Shown piece by piece: positions 14,101-24,964 of a DNA stretch of 64,000 nt. Every line of letters begins with the position of its first letter. The stretch's first letter is position 1. This stretch comes from Temnothorax longispinosus. Taxonomy: Eukaryota; Arthropoda; Insecta; Hymenoptera; Formicidae. Location: positions 22,053,447 through 22,117,446 of the forward strand of contig NC_092364.1 in NCBI RefSeq assembly GCF_030848805.1, given 5' to 3'. The notes below the pieces were generated by a model. It was given only the letters and a program-made list of their open reading frames with translations, did not search any database and had not been told where the DNA came from. The translations under genes were made by a program, and so were the position numbers.

Positions 14101-17100
14101 AATAACTTTCAAATTAAAAGAAACGATATAAACACGGACAACAAAAATCATGTCGTAGGTCATTTAGATGATATCGCACTATAAGATAAATTTTTTTTAA
14201 GTAGCGACTATACGACACGTTTCTCGTATATGAAGCATTTATGTTTACATAAGTTAATATTTATAAATGTTTATAAGAATAAAATCGGCCAGTTGTTTTT
14301 AAATACAGTTCCTAATGTACGACGAAAAGGGGAACAGCGTTACTAATTTTATATCGTTTCTGAGCAGTTGAGTAGAATAGACGAGAATCTTCTGATATCT
14401 TTATATTAGCACGTCTCATCACGAAGACTGTGATCAGTGTCATAATTAAAATTTAAGAACGTGACGAGTAGATCGCGATGTGACAGGTCTTATCTCAAGC
14501 AAATGCGCATATCTGTATTTACGTGTATGTATGTAGCAATAATGTGTCTTTCGCACATTATATACTTTTGAAACGTTTTGCGAAACATGCAAAAATTGAA
14601 ATTAAAATTTCTTTGCTGAGAAGTCGAGTTAAAATTTTTTTTATTAAAACGCAACCTAGATCATTCGTAAAATAATTGAAAATGTATATGAACGTTTCGA
14701 CACGGATACCTAAAATCTAAAAGTTAAAGATAAAATAGTATATAGTCAGTCAGAGAGAGATAGTCATCGTGTTTAATACGTTTATTTACGAACGTTCTTT
14801 GTAAATACAATTTCAATGGCATATCTTTAATCGAACATGAAATTAATTTCTTTCCGAAGCGATACGAATCGTTTTAATTCGAAACTCTTGCCAAAATGAT
14901 ATAATTTTACTTATCTTGGAGTTTCTCTTGATATTACTCCGACGTTCTAAGTTATGAAACTCTTTACTTTAACTCTTCATTACTAGTAAAATTGTATCTT
15001 TAATATATATTTTTTCAATAATTATAACTTATTAGCGATATTTTTTCAAGCATTTGTTAAAATAATTTGTGTTATTAATAAAGCAATGATATATATATAT
15101 GATTTAAACACATTATGATTGTTTACAAATAACGTCGTAAAAATATTTGCAGATTATAAATATAAGAATATTGTAGAATTCCAAATTATTACTTTGCTCT
15201 TAAAACAAATGTCTTTTACACTCAAGAAAGAGGTACTTGTTTAAAATAGTAAAGAACATAAACCTTAGCAATAAGAATAAAGTGATAAACTGAAAGACGA
15301 GAAAAAAAAGAGAACGCAGTTCAGAATTAACAAAGTTAACAGTCAGAATTAACACTTTCTGTAAAATTTTATTTAAATCTATTCAGCTCGAAAAATATAT
15401 TACAAAAAAGAGGGAAAAAAAGATATCGAAAAAGTATTCTTTATTAAGAAACAATCCAACCTTTTATGTTTATTTCTAAATCGTTTAGATACCTTTACGC
15501 GATTGTTGTCTAAAATGCTTAGCGATAAATTTTAATAACAATGTATTTTGATCGTCGTTCGAATTCTGACAAACAAATCCTATTGATCACGACAGTTGTA
15601 AAAAATGTTTAAGCACTTGTTAACTTAAGCAAGAAAACAGAAGTTATCTTCGTTAACTGTACGCATATCGATTTTAACAACGATCAATGCTAGACTGTAG
15701 CTGAATTAAATACGTTTAATTTTAAACAGCAAAATATTAACGAAGGAAAATTGTATTAACAAGAAAAGTGCGTGACAATAATCGACCAAGATAAAAACAA
15801 GAAAGATTGCTCTAATAATTATTTACAAATTTGCGCGACAATTTTCGGACCGATCGATACCTTTCGTTTCCGCTCGCGAGATCTCGCAAAGGCATCGACG
15901 GAAAATCATCTTTTCGAATAATGCGTGAAAATTTCTATTTACTTCCGACTGTCAAAATTCATGACAGAGTACTTTAATGTTCATTTATAACATTGCAGAA
16001 TTAATAATCCGATGTTTATCGGATTCATCGGATACTACCGATATTTATCGGTAAAAACAGCAATATGCAGCGATGAACGCGCGTTACGCCGACGGATTAA
16101 AGGCGCGACTTGGTTGATTCTCGATTGCATTCTCCTCTCTTTTTCGGGTCCCTAATAAAAAAAAAAAGATCAAGGAGTCGGAAGGGATTCGCGCTTCCCA
16201 CTTGGATTACAGTCCCCGGGCCAGAGACGTACAAAAAGTTAATCGGAGCAAACGCTAACCGCTAGCTCGCGAGTGCGAGCGACCGGCGCGGCAGACCGGC
16301 CCCCTTTTAGCAGGCGCGTAATAGCCGCGGAAGAGCGCTGTCACTCGTAAATCGCGCACGCGCGCACACCCGCTGGAGCCGTCGCGCGTCGCGCAGCATC
16401 CCGTATCCCGTATCCCGTCGCTGTCGTCGCGGACGTCGCGACAATCGGAGAGAAAACGCGCGAGAGGAGCGTCGCACGTTGACGCGTCGGATATACTATT
16501 TTCACCAGAGTTTTAACGCGCGCACGCGCACATGCACTTTCTTTTTTTCCTCTTTCTCTCGCGGAGCACTTGAAGTTACACGAGACTTGTAAGACGCGAG
16601 AGAGAGAGGTACATACGCGACGCCCACGCGGCCCACGTTCCACGAGCGCGGTGATATCGCGCTTGTAGAGAGCGGTCTCAGCGGGAGAAGCCGGTAACCG
16701 CGTGCCGTGTGCGTTAGATCGTTAGCCGAGGTTATACAAACCATACAAACCTTCTTCATGATGCCGGTCTTTCTCTTGGAGAAGGTGGTGTACCTCCTGA
16801 GCTTATTGTCGATGTACTCCATCTTAATCTTAACCCGGCCCTTGGTCTTCTTGCCGTTCGAGGGGGGTGACTTCTTGGGCTGGCCCAGGTTGGTGAAAGA
16901 CTCGTCGAGGTTGTCGGGCACGCAGTCGCCGGGCATGCCCTGCGAGAGGGACTGCTGGCGCGGATTATTACCGTCGTCGCCGTAGCAGACGTCGGAGGTG
17001 GAGCGCTTGATGCCCCGCTGGACGGGACCGACGCCCGGCGTCGCGGCGCCGACGTTCGACATCATGGTGGCGCCGCCGCCGCCGCCGCCGCGGCCCAACT

Positions 17101-17251
17101 GGGAAGCCGCCGCCGCTGCCGCCGCCGCCGCCGCGAGCTGGGAGGTGGACGGTCGGCCGTAGATTTCCGTGCCAGCATCGCTCCCGATCATCCCCATGCT
17201 GTAGCCGAGGCTCGCGTACCGACCGTCTCTTCCGCCGCTAGGGTTGTCCAT
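2195..17251 (-). CDS. bs: Serum response factor / blistered (MADS-box transcription factor)
   Basis: SRF-type MADS-box factor; it binds CArG boxes as a dimer in the nucleus, and in flies directs tracheal terminal-cell and wing intervein fate. I rebuilt five coding exons: 16751-17251, 13429-13680, 6818-6929, 3666-3770 and 2195-2415 (1191 nt, 396 aa), with agreeing phases and GT-AG borders. Exon 1 starts at ATG 17251 (MDNPSGGRDG), carries an Ala run and a Gly run, and ends inside the MADS box (from about residue 137: GRVKIKMEYIDNKLRRYTTF, then SKRKTGIMKK). Exon 2 completes it (AYELSTLTGTQVMLLVASET) and adds the SRF hallmark RMSATGFEETELTYN. Exon 3 is acidic/Ser-rich. Exon 4 (IMYQVPQSVIYSPSPG) resembles the vertebrate SRF MMYPSPHAVMYAP segment. 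Exon 5 (FITIPLSVAMSAAG) resembles its QIPVSAVQL region. The MADS part is certain; the small 3' exons are strong inference from phase and similarity. Confidence 0.9.
2740..3090. repeat. Possible degenerate dispersed repeat / MITE remnant
   Basis: Within about 350 bp the core CTCAGTATTG occurs twice (near 2800 and 3032), together with related ATTGG-rich phrases and a small inverted repeat CTGGGT...ACCCAG near 2822. It lies in the short intron between the last two bs exons. The pattern looks like a decayed non-autonomous element or a diverged tandem repeat. No clear terminal inverted repeats or target-site duplications were found. Confidence 0.25.
3771..6817. other. bs intron 3 (CpG-rich, no separate gene seen)
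   Basis: Intron between the third and fourth coding exons of bs. The 5.1-5.75 kb part is strongly CpG-rich with many CG-containing hexamers and pyrimidine runs, and has long open frames on both strands that look like composition artefacts. It could hold an internal promoter or enhancer. I see no further exon that I can support. Confidence 0.4.
7160..7218. repeat. Tetranucleotide microsatellite (CTAC)n
   Basis: About fourteen copies of CTAC with two interruptions (CTAT, CAAC), within bs intron 2 just upstream of coding exon 3 in the transcribed direction. Confidence 0.9.
13066..13428 (-). CDS. bs: Alternative read-through C-terminal extension of bs exon 2
   Basis: The bs reading frame continues past the exon 2 donor (AAA followed by GTAAGG at 13428) for another 120 codons and ends at TAG 13066-13068. 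The tail is rich in Gly, Pro, His and Ala (PQPPPPPPPG, an Ala run, HAQHAHLIAHAHA, ending PHMSHSHPQR). If the intron is retained, a 371-aa protein results with this tail in place of the conserved SRF C-terminal segments. The open frame may be a by-product of high GC content, but it stays free of stops for over 350 nt. Whether it is made is unknown. A weak donor-like GTAGTA lies at the stop, but its phase does not fit the downstream exons. Confidence 0.45.
   Translation of the reverse strand, partial: VRQLVYGSPHGGSLHAGYPGAGPGSGPAGGPTAGAHPQPPPPPPPGSQHAPPSHAQHAHLIAHAHAAAAAAAASPTSHLVPCSSPGPMLAGGPYQQSCPSPLPPHHAAYHPHMSHSHPQR
13681..16750. other. bs intron 1
   Basis: AT-rich intron of about 3.1 kb that splits the MADS box between GIMKK and AYELST. 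Donor AAG followed by GTTTGT at 16750, acceptor TTGCAG ending at 13681. No gene, RNA or repeat element recognised inside it. Confidence 0.6.
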
Positions 17252-17796
17252 CGCGGCGTCGACGCGCACATCTAATCCCTTCCCCACGACGCGGACGGCG
17301 CGGGCGGCGCGTCTTCGCGACGGAATCGCGTGCGGAACTCGGCGCAGGGTCCACCACGTGATCGATCATCTAGAGGAACACGGGACAACAACGCGCACCG
17401 CACGAGCGCTCCCCGCGAACTGAATGCGCCGCGCCGGAGCCGCGAGAAGCGGAGTATCGTAACTTGACCTACGTGCCTAACCGCGACGACGGCAGCGGCG
17501 GCGGCGGCGCGCGGCGGCACGGCGATGCCTCCGCGTGTCGCGCGGCGCTGCGCGGCCCCCCACCGCCGTGCGACCAAGCGACCGCGCGACCACGCCGCGA
17601 AAAACTAGTCCGCCGTAACCGCGTGGCCGCGACCGCGCGAGGATCCGCGCCGAAACCGACGTCGAAAAATCGCCCGTGCTCCGCACCGTCCGGTCCGCGC
17701 GGCGGAACGCCCGCGCGCGGTTCCGCTCGCGAGATATTCGGCCGCGAGTGCGGCCGCGCAGTGGTACACCGCGCATCGAGAGGGCGTCCCCGGCTG

Positions 17797-17806
17797 CCAT
17801 ATTTAG
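17797..17806. promoter_or_regulatory. Near-consensus CArG box upstream of bs
   Basis: CCATATTTAG matches CC(A/T)6GG at nine of ten positions. It is the nearest to bs of three such sites and lies 22 bp (start to start) from the next, perfect, site. Confidence 0.45.
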
Positions 17807-17818
17807 AAGTAGACGTTA

Positions 17819-17828
17819 CCATATTAGG
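17819..17828. promoter_or_regulatory. Perfect CArG box (SRF-binding site) upstream of bs
   Basis: CCATATTAGG is a full match to CC(A/T)6GG and is the same ten bases as the core of the vertebrate c-fos serum response element. It lies 568 bp upstream of the bs start codon, in promoter or 5' untranslated sequence. Confidence 0.65.
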
Positions 17829-17837
17829 GAAAGTTTG

Positions 17838-17847
17838 CCAAATATGG
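17838..17847. promoter_or_regulatory. Second perfect CArG box upstream of bs
   Basis: CCAAATATGG is a full match to CC(A/T)6GG. Its start is 19 bp from the preceding perfect site, about two helical turns, so SRF dimers could sit on one face of the DNA. With that site it also forms an imperfect inverted repeat (CCATATT...AATATGG). Confidence 0.65.
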
Positions 17848-18597
17848 TGAACAGAGGTGGTCCTTCCTTTTCGAATGATCGCTTGGCGCGCCGCTACGAA
17901 ACACCAATCCAACTGACAGTAGCGCTTCCTGCACGCCTTTCCGGACCCCCCTTGGCCGCGGGCCGACTCCCGATCCCGAGTCGAGTCGCATTTCCGCGCT
18001 GTACTCTATACCGATACGAGTATATACAGTATACGTGACCGCAAATCGCCGACGGCCGTGTATAGCTCGTATACGGAATGTAAACGCGCTTCCGAGTTTA
18101 TTGTCCCGCGTCCTGCCCGCTACGTGCGAATTTTCGGCACATTAATCAGAGAAGGGGGAGAGGGCCGAGGGGGTGGAACGTGGAACGCGTGCCTTCAGGC
18201 ACGGTCTCGTTCTCTTAATGAGACGTTAACGACGTTCCGCTGTCACGCAACTCGCGATCGAACATTCGATACGTTTCGCAATTGACTCGAGATCTACGAG
18301 ATTGTCTCGCGTAATGATGATTTGTATCGCGCATGGAATTTCTAAGTCATATTAAACGTTTTGCAGCTCGTAGGTCGAAATCGTAATCGATTATTTTCCC
18401 GTAAAAGTATTACACTGAAATTGTTACTCCTATTTATACGACGGAACACGTCTCGAAATAAGTGGCCTAACTACTTAAATCGTCCCAGCGTTAAATTTCA
18501 TCCATTTCGATCCTCAAACTTGGAAGATATACACGTAAAATTCCTCAGACACACATTAATTACATAAGATAACATATACATTTCGGTTTGCAAATAA

Positions 18598-18603
18598 TTT
18601 ATT
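18598..18603 (-). terminator. Polyadenylation signal of MED29
   Basis: AATAAA on the minus strand, about 150 nt after the MED29 stop codon. This is a reasonable distance for the 3' end of a short transcript. Confidence 0.5.
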
Positions 18604-18752
18604 AAATAACATCTCTGTAAAAAAAACTTATTACTATTTTTAACGTATATCACGAAATGACGATCGCTCTGGTGGCACCTTCGATAACGTCTCTTGCTAA
18701 AACGTTTTACCGCACCCTGAAAACGTTTTTTTTTTCTAGAATTCATAAAAAT

Positions 18753-19361
18753 TTAAGATTGTTCCCCGGACGATATCGTGCGAGCGTGAGACATGAGCGT
18801 GTCGTGAATCTCGCGAGCGTACGCAACCTGCGCGCGTACCGTCATCAGAAACTGCGGGTAGGATAACGCCGCTCCCTCCTGCGTGCTCACCGTGTCGGTG
18901 CGAGTCGTTATAACGGACATTGGTAGGTACCGGACCGAACTGGAGTTCTGGGACAGACACTCCACGGAGGTCTTGAGGTGTAACTCTATTTGATCGCAAA
19001 TGGAGTAGAACTCCTCCATGTTCTTGTTGAATCGATGATCCGGCTGCTCTATACCCTTCATAGTCCCTACGTCGACCAGGCTATTTTGAATCAACGTCTG
19101 CGCCGCGGTTTTGAGAGCTATGGCCAACGACTCTCTCAATGATCCAACCAGAGATTTTACTTTGGAGATATTATCGAGCTTGTCCTGCGTCTGCTGCTGT
19201 TGCTGTTGTTGTTGCTGCTGCTGTTGTTGCTGTTGCTGCTGAACCTGTTGCTGCTGCGTCTGTTGCGCCTGCTGTTGATTCTGGGGCAATTGAGGATTTA
19301 CCGGCTGTCCCATTTGTCCCACCCCCATAGCCCCCGGTTGTTGGATCGGCGGAATGTTCAT
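18753..19361 (-). CDS. ix: Mediator complex subunit 29 (intersex)
   Basis: Subunit of the Mediator tail/core, which links transcription factors to RNA polymerase II in the nucleus. The fly orthologue intersex also works with Doublesex in female somatic sex determination. The frame is a single exon of 202 aa, close to the family size. The N-terminus (MNIPPIQQPGAMGVGQMG) is Gln/Pro-rich, with an interrupted Gln stretch at about residues 29-58 that precedes the conserved block. The family signature follows: KLDNISKVKSLVGSLRESL, then FYSICDQIELHLKTSVECL, YLPMSVI, and a C-terminal helix with AREIHDTLMSHARTI. The start is the only in-frame ATG before the conserved part. It is tandem with bs downstream and divergent from the gene at 21.4 kb. 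The CAG/CAA-rich region may vary in length between individuals. Confidence 0.93.
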   Translation of the reverse strand: MNIPPIQQPGAMGVGQMGQPVNPQLPQNQQQAQQTQQQQVQQQQQQQQQQQQQQQQQTQDKLDNISKVKSLVGSLRESLAIALKTAAQTLIQNSLVDVGTMKGIEQPDHRFNKNMEEFYSICDQIELHLKTSVECLSQNSSSVRYLPMSVITTRTDTVSTQEGAALSYPQFLMTVRAQVAYAREIHDTLMSHARTISSGEQS

Positions 19362-20310
19362 CTTGATCCTATCATGTTTGATTTGTCACGTTCAATATAT
19401 GCTTAATCGACGTGCAACAAAAATCACAAAATCTAATAAGAGAAATGCAAGTATTCTCTGGAAGTATTTCCTCAAAAGCAATCAAGAGTTTATCCTTTAA
19501 CCAGTAGCAACAAAATTATATCAACTATTTTCAACAATTTATTACATAAGTATAATAATTGGTATGAAATATTTACATTCAATATTTTTACGTGTATACG
19601 TTACTTCTTTCAAACACTTGGGCAAGTCATGCCTTTTAGCAATACGATTTTCATTTACTAGTTAACGTAATAATCGATTTGAAAGTTCATTTTATCAATT
19701 TAAAAGTACACCTTCGCACTTCTTACCGATTTCTATTAAATTAGTCGATCAAATCGGAGATCCTCGACGGCAGTCAGCGCGAGGGTATCGTAGGTTAGGT
19801 TAGGCAAACTTTCATGATCGTCGAACGTCGAAACTGGCGTTTCGGAACTCGGAGTTCGGAGCAGTCGGCGGGCTGCGCGCGCTGTGAATAAATCGGTGTA
19901 TTCGCTAACCGCTGTGAATCGCGCCTTAACGTCCGGCGAGGACGGTGATTGGCGGCCTCGTCGGCCAATCGGCGGGCGCGGCGACGCGGAGCGAGTCGAA
20001 TCACGCATGGCGTCCGGGGGGAACCGACGCCATCTAACGACTGGCATTCCTGCTCGCTCCCGCTGGTAAAGCCAGGGCCATCGTCGAAGAAGCGCGGAAA
20101 GCTCCTCGTCGCCTCGTCGGTGTTCTGTTGTTCGGCGGATCGTGTGTGTTGCCGCGTTTAACCGTGCTCCCCCCGTGTGCGCCGCCCCCACGTACGTCGG
20201 CTACGTCGTCGCGTTGTCCGCTATGGCGCGTGTACGCCGCGTGAAATGATAGGCGTGGGACGGGGCTCCCTGCGTGCCGGCCAAGCGTCTGGGCGAACGA
20301 GCTAACCCGA

Positions 20311-20338
20311 GTGTGTGCGTGCGTGCGTGCGTGCGTGC
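20311..20338. repeat. Microsatellite (GTGC)n
   Basis: A GTGT start followed by six GTGC/GCGT units in the GC-rich divergent promoter region. Confidence 0.85.
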
Positions 20339-20882
20339 TACGTGCGTTGGCAACGCAGGTCGCACATCAGCGACGGCGGTCGGCGCTCGGCGGTCGGCCT
20401 CCCGGACACGGCGGGCACCCTCCACTTGCGCGCTCACGGATTCCTGTTACACGGCCACCCCCACCCCGCGCCTCCGCTCGCGGAGCGAGGAGCCGAGGAT
20501 CACAGGTAACGCGCGCCGCGCCGCGCCGAGCCGAGCCGAGCCGCGGTTGCGATCGCGCTTGATCGCGCCGCGCCGCGCGCGCGTTCCGTCCCGCCAGCTG
20601 CGTCCCCGCGGCGAAAATTCGCCCGTGTTTATGTTTACTCCTTTAATTACCCCCTCCTCCTCCCCCCGCCCGCCCCCCTCGTGTCCGCTCGCGCCGCGTA
20701 TCCCGCCTTTCGCGATTTTCTCGCCGCTTTTCGCCATGCGCCCGCTTCCTCGCGCTCGCCTCTCTCTCTATCCTTCCCTTTCTCTTTCGCTCGCTTTCGT
20801 TCGCGTTCTCGCTTTCGCTCTCCCTACGTTTTCCTCCCTGCCTCGCACTCTTCGACTATTAACGGAAACAAACGCGTTTCCA

Positions 20883-20905
20883 TTTTTTTTTTTTTTTTTT
20901 TTTTT
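20883..20905. repeat. Poly(T) tract, 23 nt
   Basis: An uninterrupted run of 23 T in the divergent promoter region. It may act as a nucleosome-excluding poly(dA:dT) tract, and it is also a likely site of assembly length error. Confidence 0.8.
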
Positions 20906-21431
20906 CACCGCCGGATTACGTCCGCGGTAAGGTACCCGGATCGCTGTAGGAGTACAGAAAAGTGCCCGTAATGTACTCGCGATGATAATTGTGTTATATA
21001 AACTTTGTATTATCATGTGACTTTTTTTCTTGTTTTCTTAATTGCTCCGATGTGTTCGGGAATAGCAATAGATACGAGACTTGCGGCGTATTTCGGCTTA
21101 ATTAGCGGAGTAATCGTCGAACGCAAACAGTAATTGTCCGAATAACGTCGTCGCGCGTAACTTGACTCCGCATTTCGAGGAACATCACAATAAAAATATA
21201 GTTTGTTAACTGTACATAAGTCAACGGCACGTCACCGAAATATAATCTAATGTAAACAAGTTAATTGCGAAAGATTATTTAATCCACTTGTTGTTTTGTT
21301 CGATTTTATGCGTGTAAATTTGACAAAATTACTCCAGCGATTGAGAGTGAGCGCATCTGTCCTAAAATCAATGTATCTGTCTAGATACGTCGCTGTATTC
21401 TACCAGCCGCTCCATGCTCCCTATAAATGCC

Positions 21432-23989
21432 ATGGCACAGAAAGTGGTACCAGGATCAGAGTCGGGATCGATGAAGCCCCTGACCGGCAGTGGACTGAGC
21501 TATGTCACGCTACAGCCGCCCAGTCAGCCCCTCAGTCTGGTGCAGGATCACAGACCCTCGGTATACCAGACCCCGCCATACATCGGAAGTAACATGGAGA
21601 AGGAACCGGAGGCCGAGAAGCTGATTCCGAACGGTGTCGAGATTACGAAAACCGAAACCGAGCAAGATGTGCCTGCTGTTGTTAAGCAAAATGAGTCCAA
21701 CAGGAACAACAATCTAAGTCCTGAGACTCCTGCTCAAGAACAACCGTGCGAAGTGCAATCGGAACAGGTGCTAACAACTTTAATGGAGTTTCCCCTGAAT
21801 ACTCGTAAGTAATTTTACACATTATTCCTTTCCCTCTCTGTTGTAAATCGAACATTTTTTACTTGACAAGTAAAGGAATGTATCTAATAATGAATCAACA
21901 CTTGAGATTTTATTGTCAAATTAATATTGTTCGTTTTGCACTGCTATTATAAAACCTATATTACAAAAGAATAAAACAAGATAAATGCAAAACTTATAAT
22001 TATATGCAATTATGTTTATTCTTACAGCGGTATGCCCCCCAGCACAAAATAAGGTTGAGGAAAAGAAGATTCCTGTAAATAATGGATCAAAGGAATCAGA
22101 CGGCAAAACTGTCAATACTTCTGTACATATAAAACAATCTCCACATAAGCCAGAAGAAACACAAGTGAAGAACGAAGTTCCAAAGGCAAAACCCACAAAT
22201 CAGAGTTTGAAAGTATCGAGCGATAATGCCGCTGCGACAGTAACTAGTACACATAAACCTGACGCGAAAGTCACTACCTCTCCCAAGACAACTAAACGAA
22301 AATCTAGAGAACTGAAAGATTTGAAGGCAGCATCCGCTGTAGTCACTGACGAAGCAAGTAAACCTAAGAGAAACCGGATTCAAACCCAGCCCTATCAAAG
22401 TCCATTGCCGGAGATCGCTTTACTGGTCAAAAATCTCAGCAAAACTCCTGGTGGTTCTAAAGCTCCTGACGACAAACTCATCGTATTCTATAAGTAAGCG
22501 TTCTATTTTGCACAAGTATTCCAACGATTTAATATCTATTTGTGAGTGTGAATTAATTGTTAAATATTTATTGTCAGAAACGAATTTTTGGCTGTGAGAA
22601 ATGCAGAAGGAAGCTTTTATGTTTGTCAAGCGATGCAAAACATCTACAAATCGAGCAGACGCATCCGCATACGTTGGCTATCTCAAGATAAAACCAATGG
22701 TGAATTCTATTCACCTGATTTCTATGATACCATAGGTATTGTCACATTTTCATTTATACTATACACTTGTCTGTTATATTATATATGTATTTAATCTTAT
22801 TATTTAATTTTCAGATTTTGATTGTATATTAACAAATCTGAACCTAAGCAAGGTCGACAAACATAAATTCTGGTTAACCAGAATAGAACTGCTGCGTACA
22901 GAAAATATCTTGAAACGGGCTATCGATGTTGAGGCTGGGGTATCTGAAAAACCTCGAGTTACAGAAGAACATCCCGATGGACGTATGTAATCGTAATATT
23001 ACACACGTATTAATTAAATGTTTAATAATTTTATAGTCTATTGTCTGTATGACAGTATTGCATATGAAGTGAATAACCGCAATATATTTCTGTTTTTGCA
23101 GTGGATCTGTCGCTTTATAAAGATGAGTCGCAGCTGAAGAGAAGAAAAGGCTTGCACAACGAGAAGCCGAATCGTAAAAAGTCTAAGCGTGTCGCGAGTT
23201 CTACGGATGATGACGCGGACGAGGAAGAAACAGATCGAAATCGAAAAGCATCCAAAGTGAGTCGCTCGAAGAAACGATCGGTCAAAGCATTGGCGATCGC
23301 TAAATCTGTCGCGAAAGGCAGCAGCAGAGCAGAGAGAGCGCTAAACAGAAGCACGAAATCTGGCTTGGACAACGATCTTGTTACTACTACTGTTACTGCT
23401 GCTGCTGCAGCTGCCACTACGTCTATCGTGACTACTGCTACGGCTGCTACACCAGTTGCCACCACTACTACTACTGCTGCTGCTAGTGCTCCTGCAACTG
23501 CTGCTACCACTACAACCACTACAACTACTGTCAGTCCCGCCACCAATGTTTCCGCCGTAGCGGATACCAAAAATAATGTAGAAACGAAGAAGTTGGATTT
23601 AAAGAAGAACGGCAAGCAGCAAAGTAATAATGGCACCAGAGGGGTTCCAAGAACAAAACCCGGAGGTACGAAACGTTTTGTATTATGCATTAAAAAAATA
23701 ATCTCTGTGCGATTTTTTAAAAATATATCTCGTTAAGAAAATAAAATTTTGCCAAAAATTTAGCCGTTTAACTAGAACTTCATAAAGCACTTTAAAATAA
23801 TTTAAAGATTTATTTAATTGGCTGAAGTTTGAATTATATTTCTTATTAAAATGTATTAAACTTAAAGGTTCTGCTCAAGCCACACAGCAATCGAGTAAAA
23901 TAGCAGGACGTCCGAAGCGTGTGGCCGCTACCACCGGCGTTGTTTCGACTGAGGAAGCACCAAGGAAGAAACCACGCGGTCGGGCATAA
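21432..23989 (+). CDS. Unrecognised basic nuclear-type protein with AT-hook-like tail
   Basis: Six exons join in phase: 21432-21804, 22028-22493, 22578-22735, 22815-22982, 23102-23665 and 23868-23989 (1851 nt, 616 aa). The start MAQKVVPGSE is chosen over an upstream in-frame ATG at 21414 because its context GCCATGG is ideal. I do not recognise the family. Residues 1-280 are polar and probably disordered. Residues about 275-388 form the only globular-looking module (FLAVRNAEGSFYVCQAMQNI, IRIRWLSQD, GEFYSPDFYDT, then a charged helix KFWLTRIELLRTENILKRAI); its spacing of aromatic and basic residues recalls Tudor/BAH-like chromatin readers, but that is a guess. A Lys/Arg-rich stretch with acidic patches follows, then a Thr/Ala repeat (about 483-541). 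The C-terminus has AGRPKRV and KKPRGRA, like AT-hooks. A nuclear, DNA- or chromatin-associated role is inferred from composition. Confidence 0.82.
23388..23562 (+). repeat. ACN/GCN triplet-rich coding repeat (Thr/Ala tract)
   Basis: Within the fifth coding exon of the unrecognised basic protein, about 58 codons are almost only ACN (Thr) and GCN (Ala), with short Val/Ser/Pro interruptions. It is a low-complexity linker between the Lys/Arg-rich segment and the AT-hook-like tail. Confidence 0.85.
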
Positions 23990-24929
23990 AATTAACTTAA
24001 GCGTTGCTTTTTTATGCTACAGTTACAGCCGAGTCTGTATCGTAGGCAATATGTACGTGTGGTACACCACTTAAAATTGCAATCAATTTGTTATGTAATA
24101 TATACATGTACGGATCTCAAGATTCTTAAATGTATCATGTTCTGCGATAATATTATAGTCCAATGATACGGGATCAACGACTTGTGTCTCTGATTCGTCA
24201 AGTCGCATTTGAAAAAAAAGTAAAAAATAAAAATTAAGGAAAGGAGACTCAGAGATTTATGCGAGCGATATTGTGATATCATGCAAAATTTGTACATATC
24301 GTCTACGTCTCAGACTCCTTCAGGGGAAGAAAGTCACGGAATGTGTGGGAACGGTACCTTGAGTTGAGTAATAACTAATCTACAGGGTGTCACATACTAA
24401 TGCACTCTTGCAATAGTCTATTTTTGATGTTGTGAGTGAACCGTACGTGATTCAGTTAATTTTAATGTACACTTTCCATTGGATATGATATACACTATGT
24501 ACAAATATACATGTCTGGGAGAGGTAGGAGTTATATGTATTCTGTAAAACAGAGAGAAAGAGAGAGCGAAAGAGTAAGATACAAAGAAATGAAAAAAATA
24601 GTGTCGATAAAAAAAAACGAGAACAATCCCGAGTATTGCCGATCCCCCGAGTTAATTCTCGGTCGATCGATCGGTAAAGGATTTCGAAGTACAATACATT
24701 TCTGTACATTATGCTGAATCCTTGCTGTTAAAAAAAAATAGCACGTAAAAATGGTCCAGCGCCTATATAAAGACAAGCAGAGTAAAGAAGTGCCCTGAAT
24801 TGTCTCCTTGTCGAGTCAAGGATTCGCGAGAGACTCGCGAGCGGAAAGTAGCACGTTGCTTATAGTTTGTTTTTTCAATTCGCACTTGCGACGGCCCGTT
24901 GTAAAATCGCAGGGTTCGTAATTGAACAG

Positions 24930-24932
<3 letters not shown>

Positions 24933-24961
<29 letters not shown>
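24933..24961. repeat. Microsatellite (GA)n
   Basis: Fourteen uninterrupted GA units in the interval between two convergent genes. Confidence 0.9.

Positions 24962-24964
<3 letters not shown>

Larger units (their letters stand above)
17252..18597. other. bs promoter / 5' region and MED29 3' spacer
   Basis: The spacer between bs and the upstream MED29 gene, both on the minus strand. 17.3-18.0 kb is very GC- and CpG-rich and holds the CArG cluster at 17797-17847. 18.0-18.6 kb becomes AT-rich. The transcription start of bs cannot be placed from sequence alone. Confidence 0.55.
19362..21431. other. Divergent intergenic promoter region
   Basis: Head-to-head spacer between MED29 (minus) and the gene starting at 21432 (plus). 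19.75-20.9 kb is very GC- and CpG-rich, with (GTGC)n at 20311-20338 and a run of 23 T at 20883-20905. Long open frames on both strands here look like composition effects. It probably contains promoters and 5' untranslated exons for both genes. Confidence 0.5.

Noticed and set aside
20274..20930. 218-codon frame in the divergent promoter region
   Set aside because: Arg/Ala/Ser-rich artefact of GC-rich DNA that ends by translating the poly(T) tract as Phe.
24380..24430. ACAGGGTGTCAC phrase resembling mariner/Tc1-type ends
   Set aside because: No paired terminal inverted repeat, no transposase remnant and no target-site duplication found nearby.
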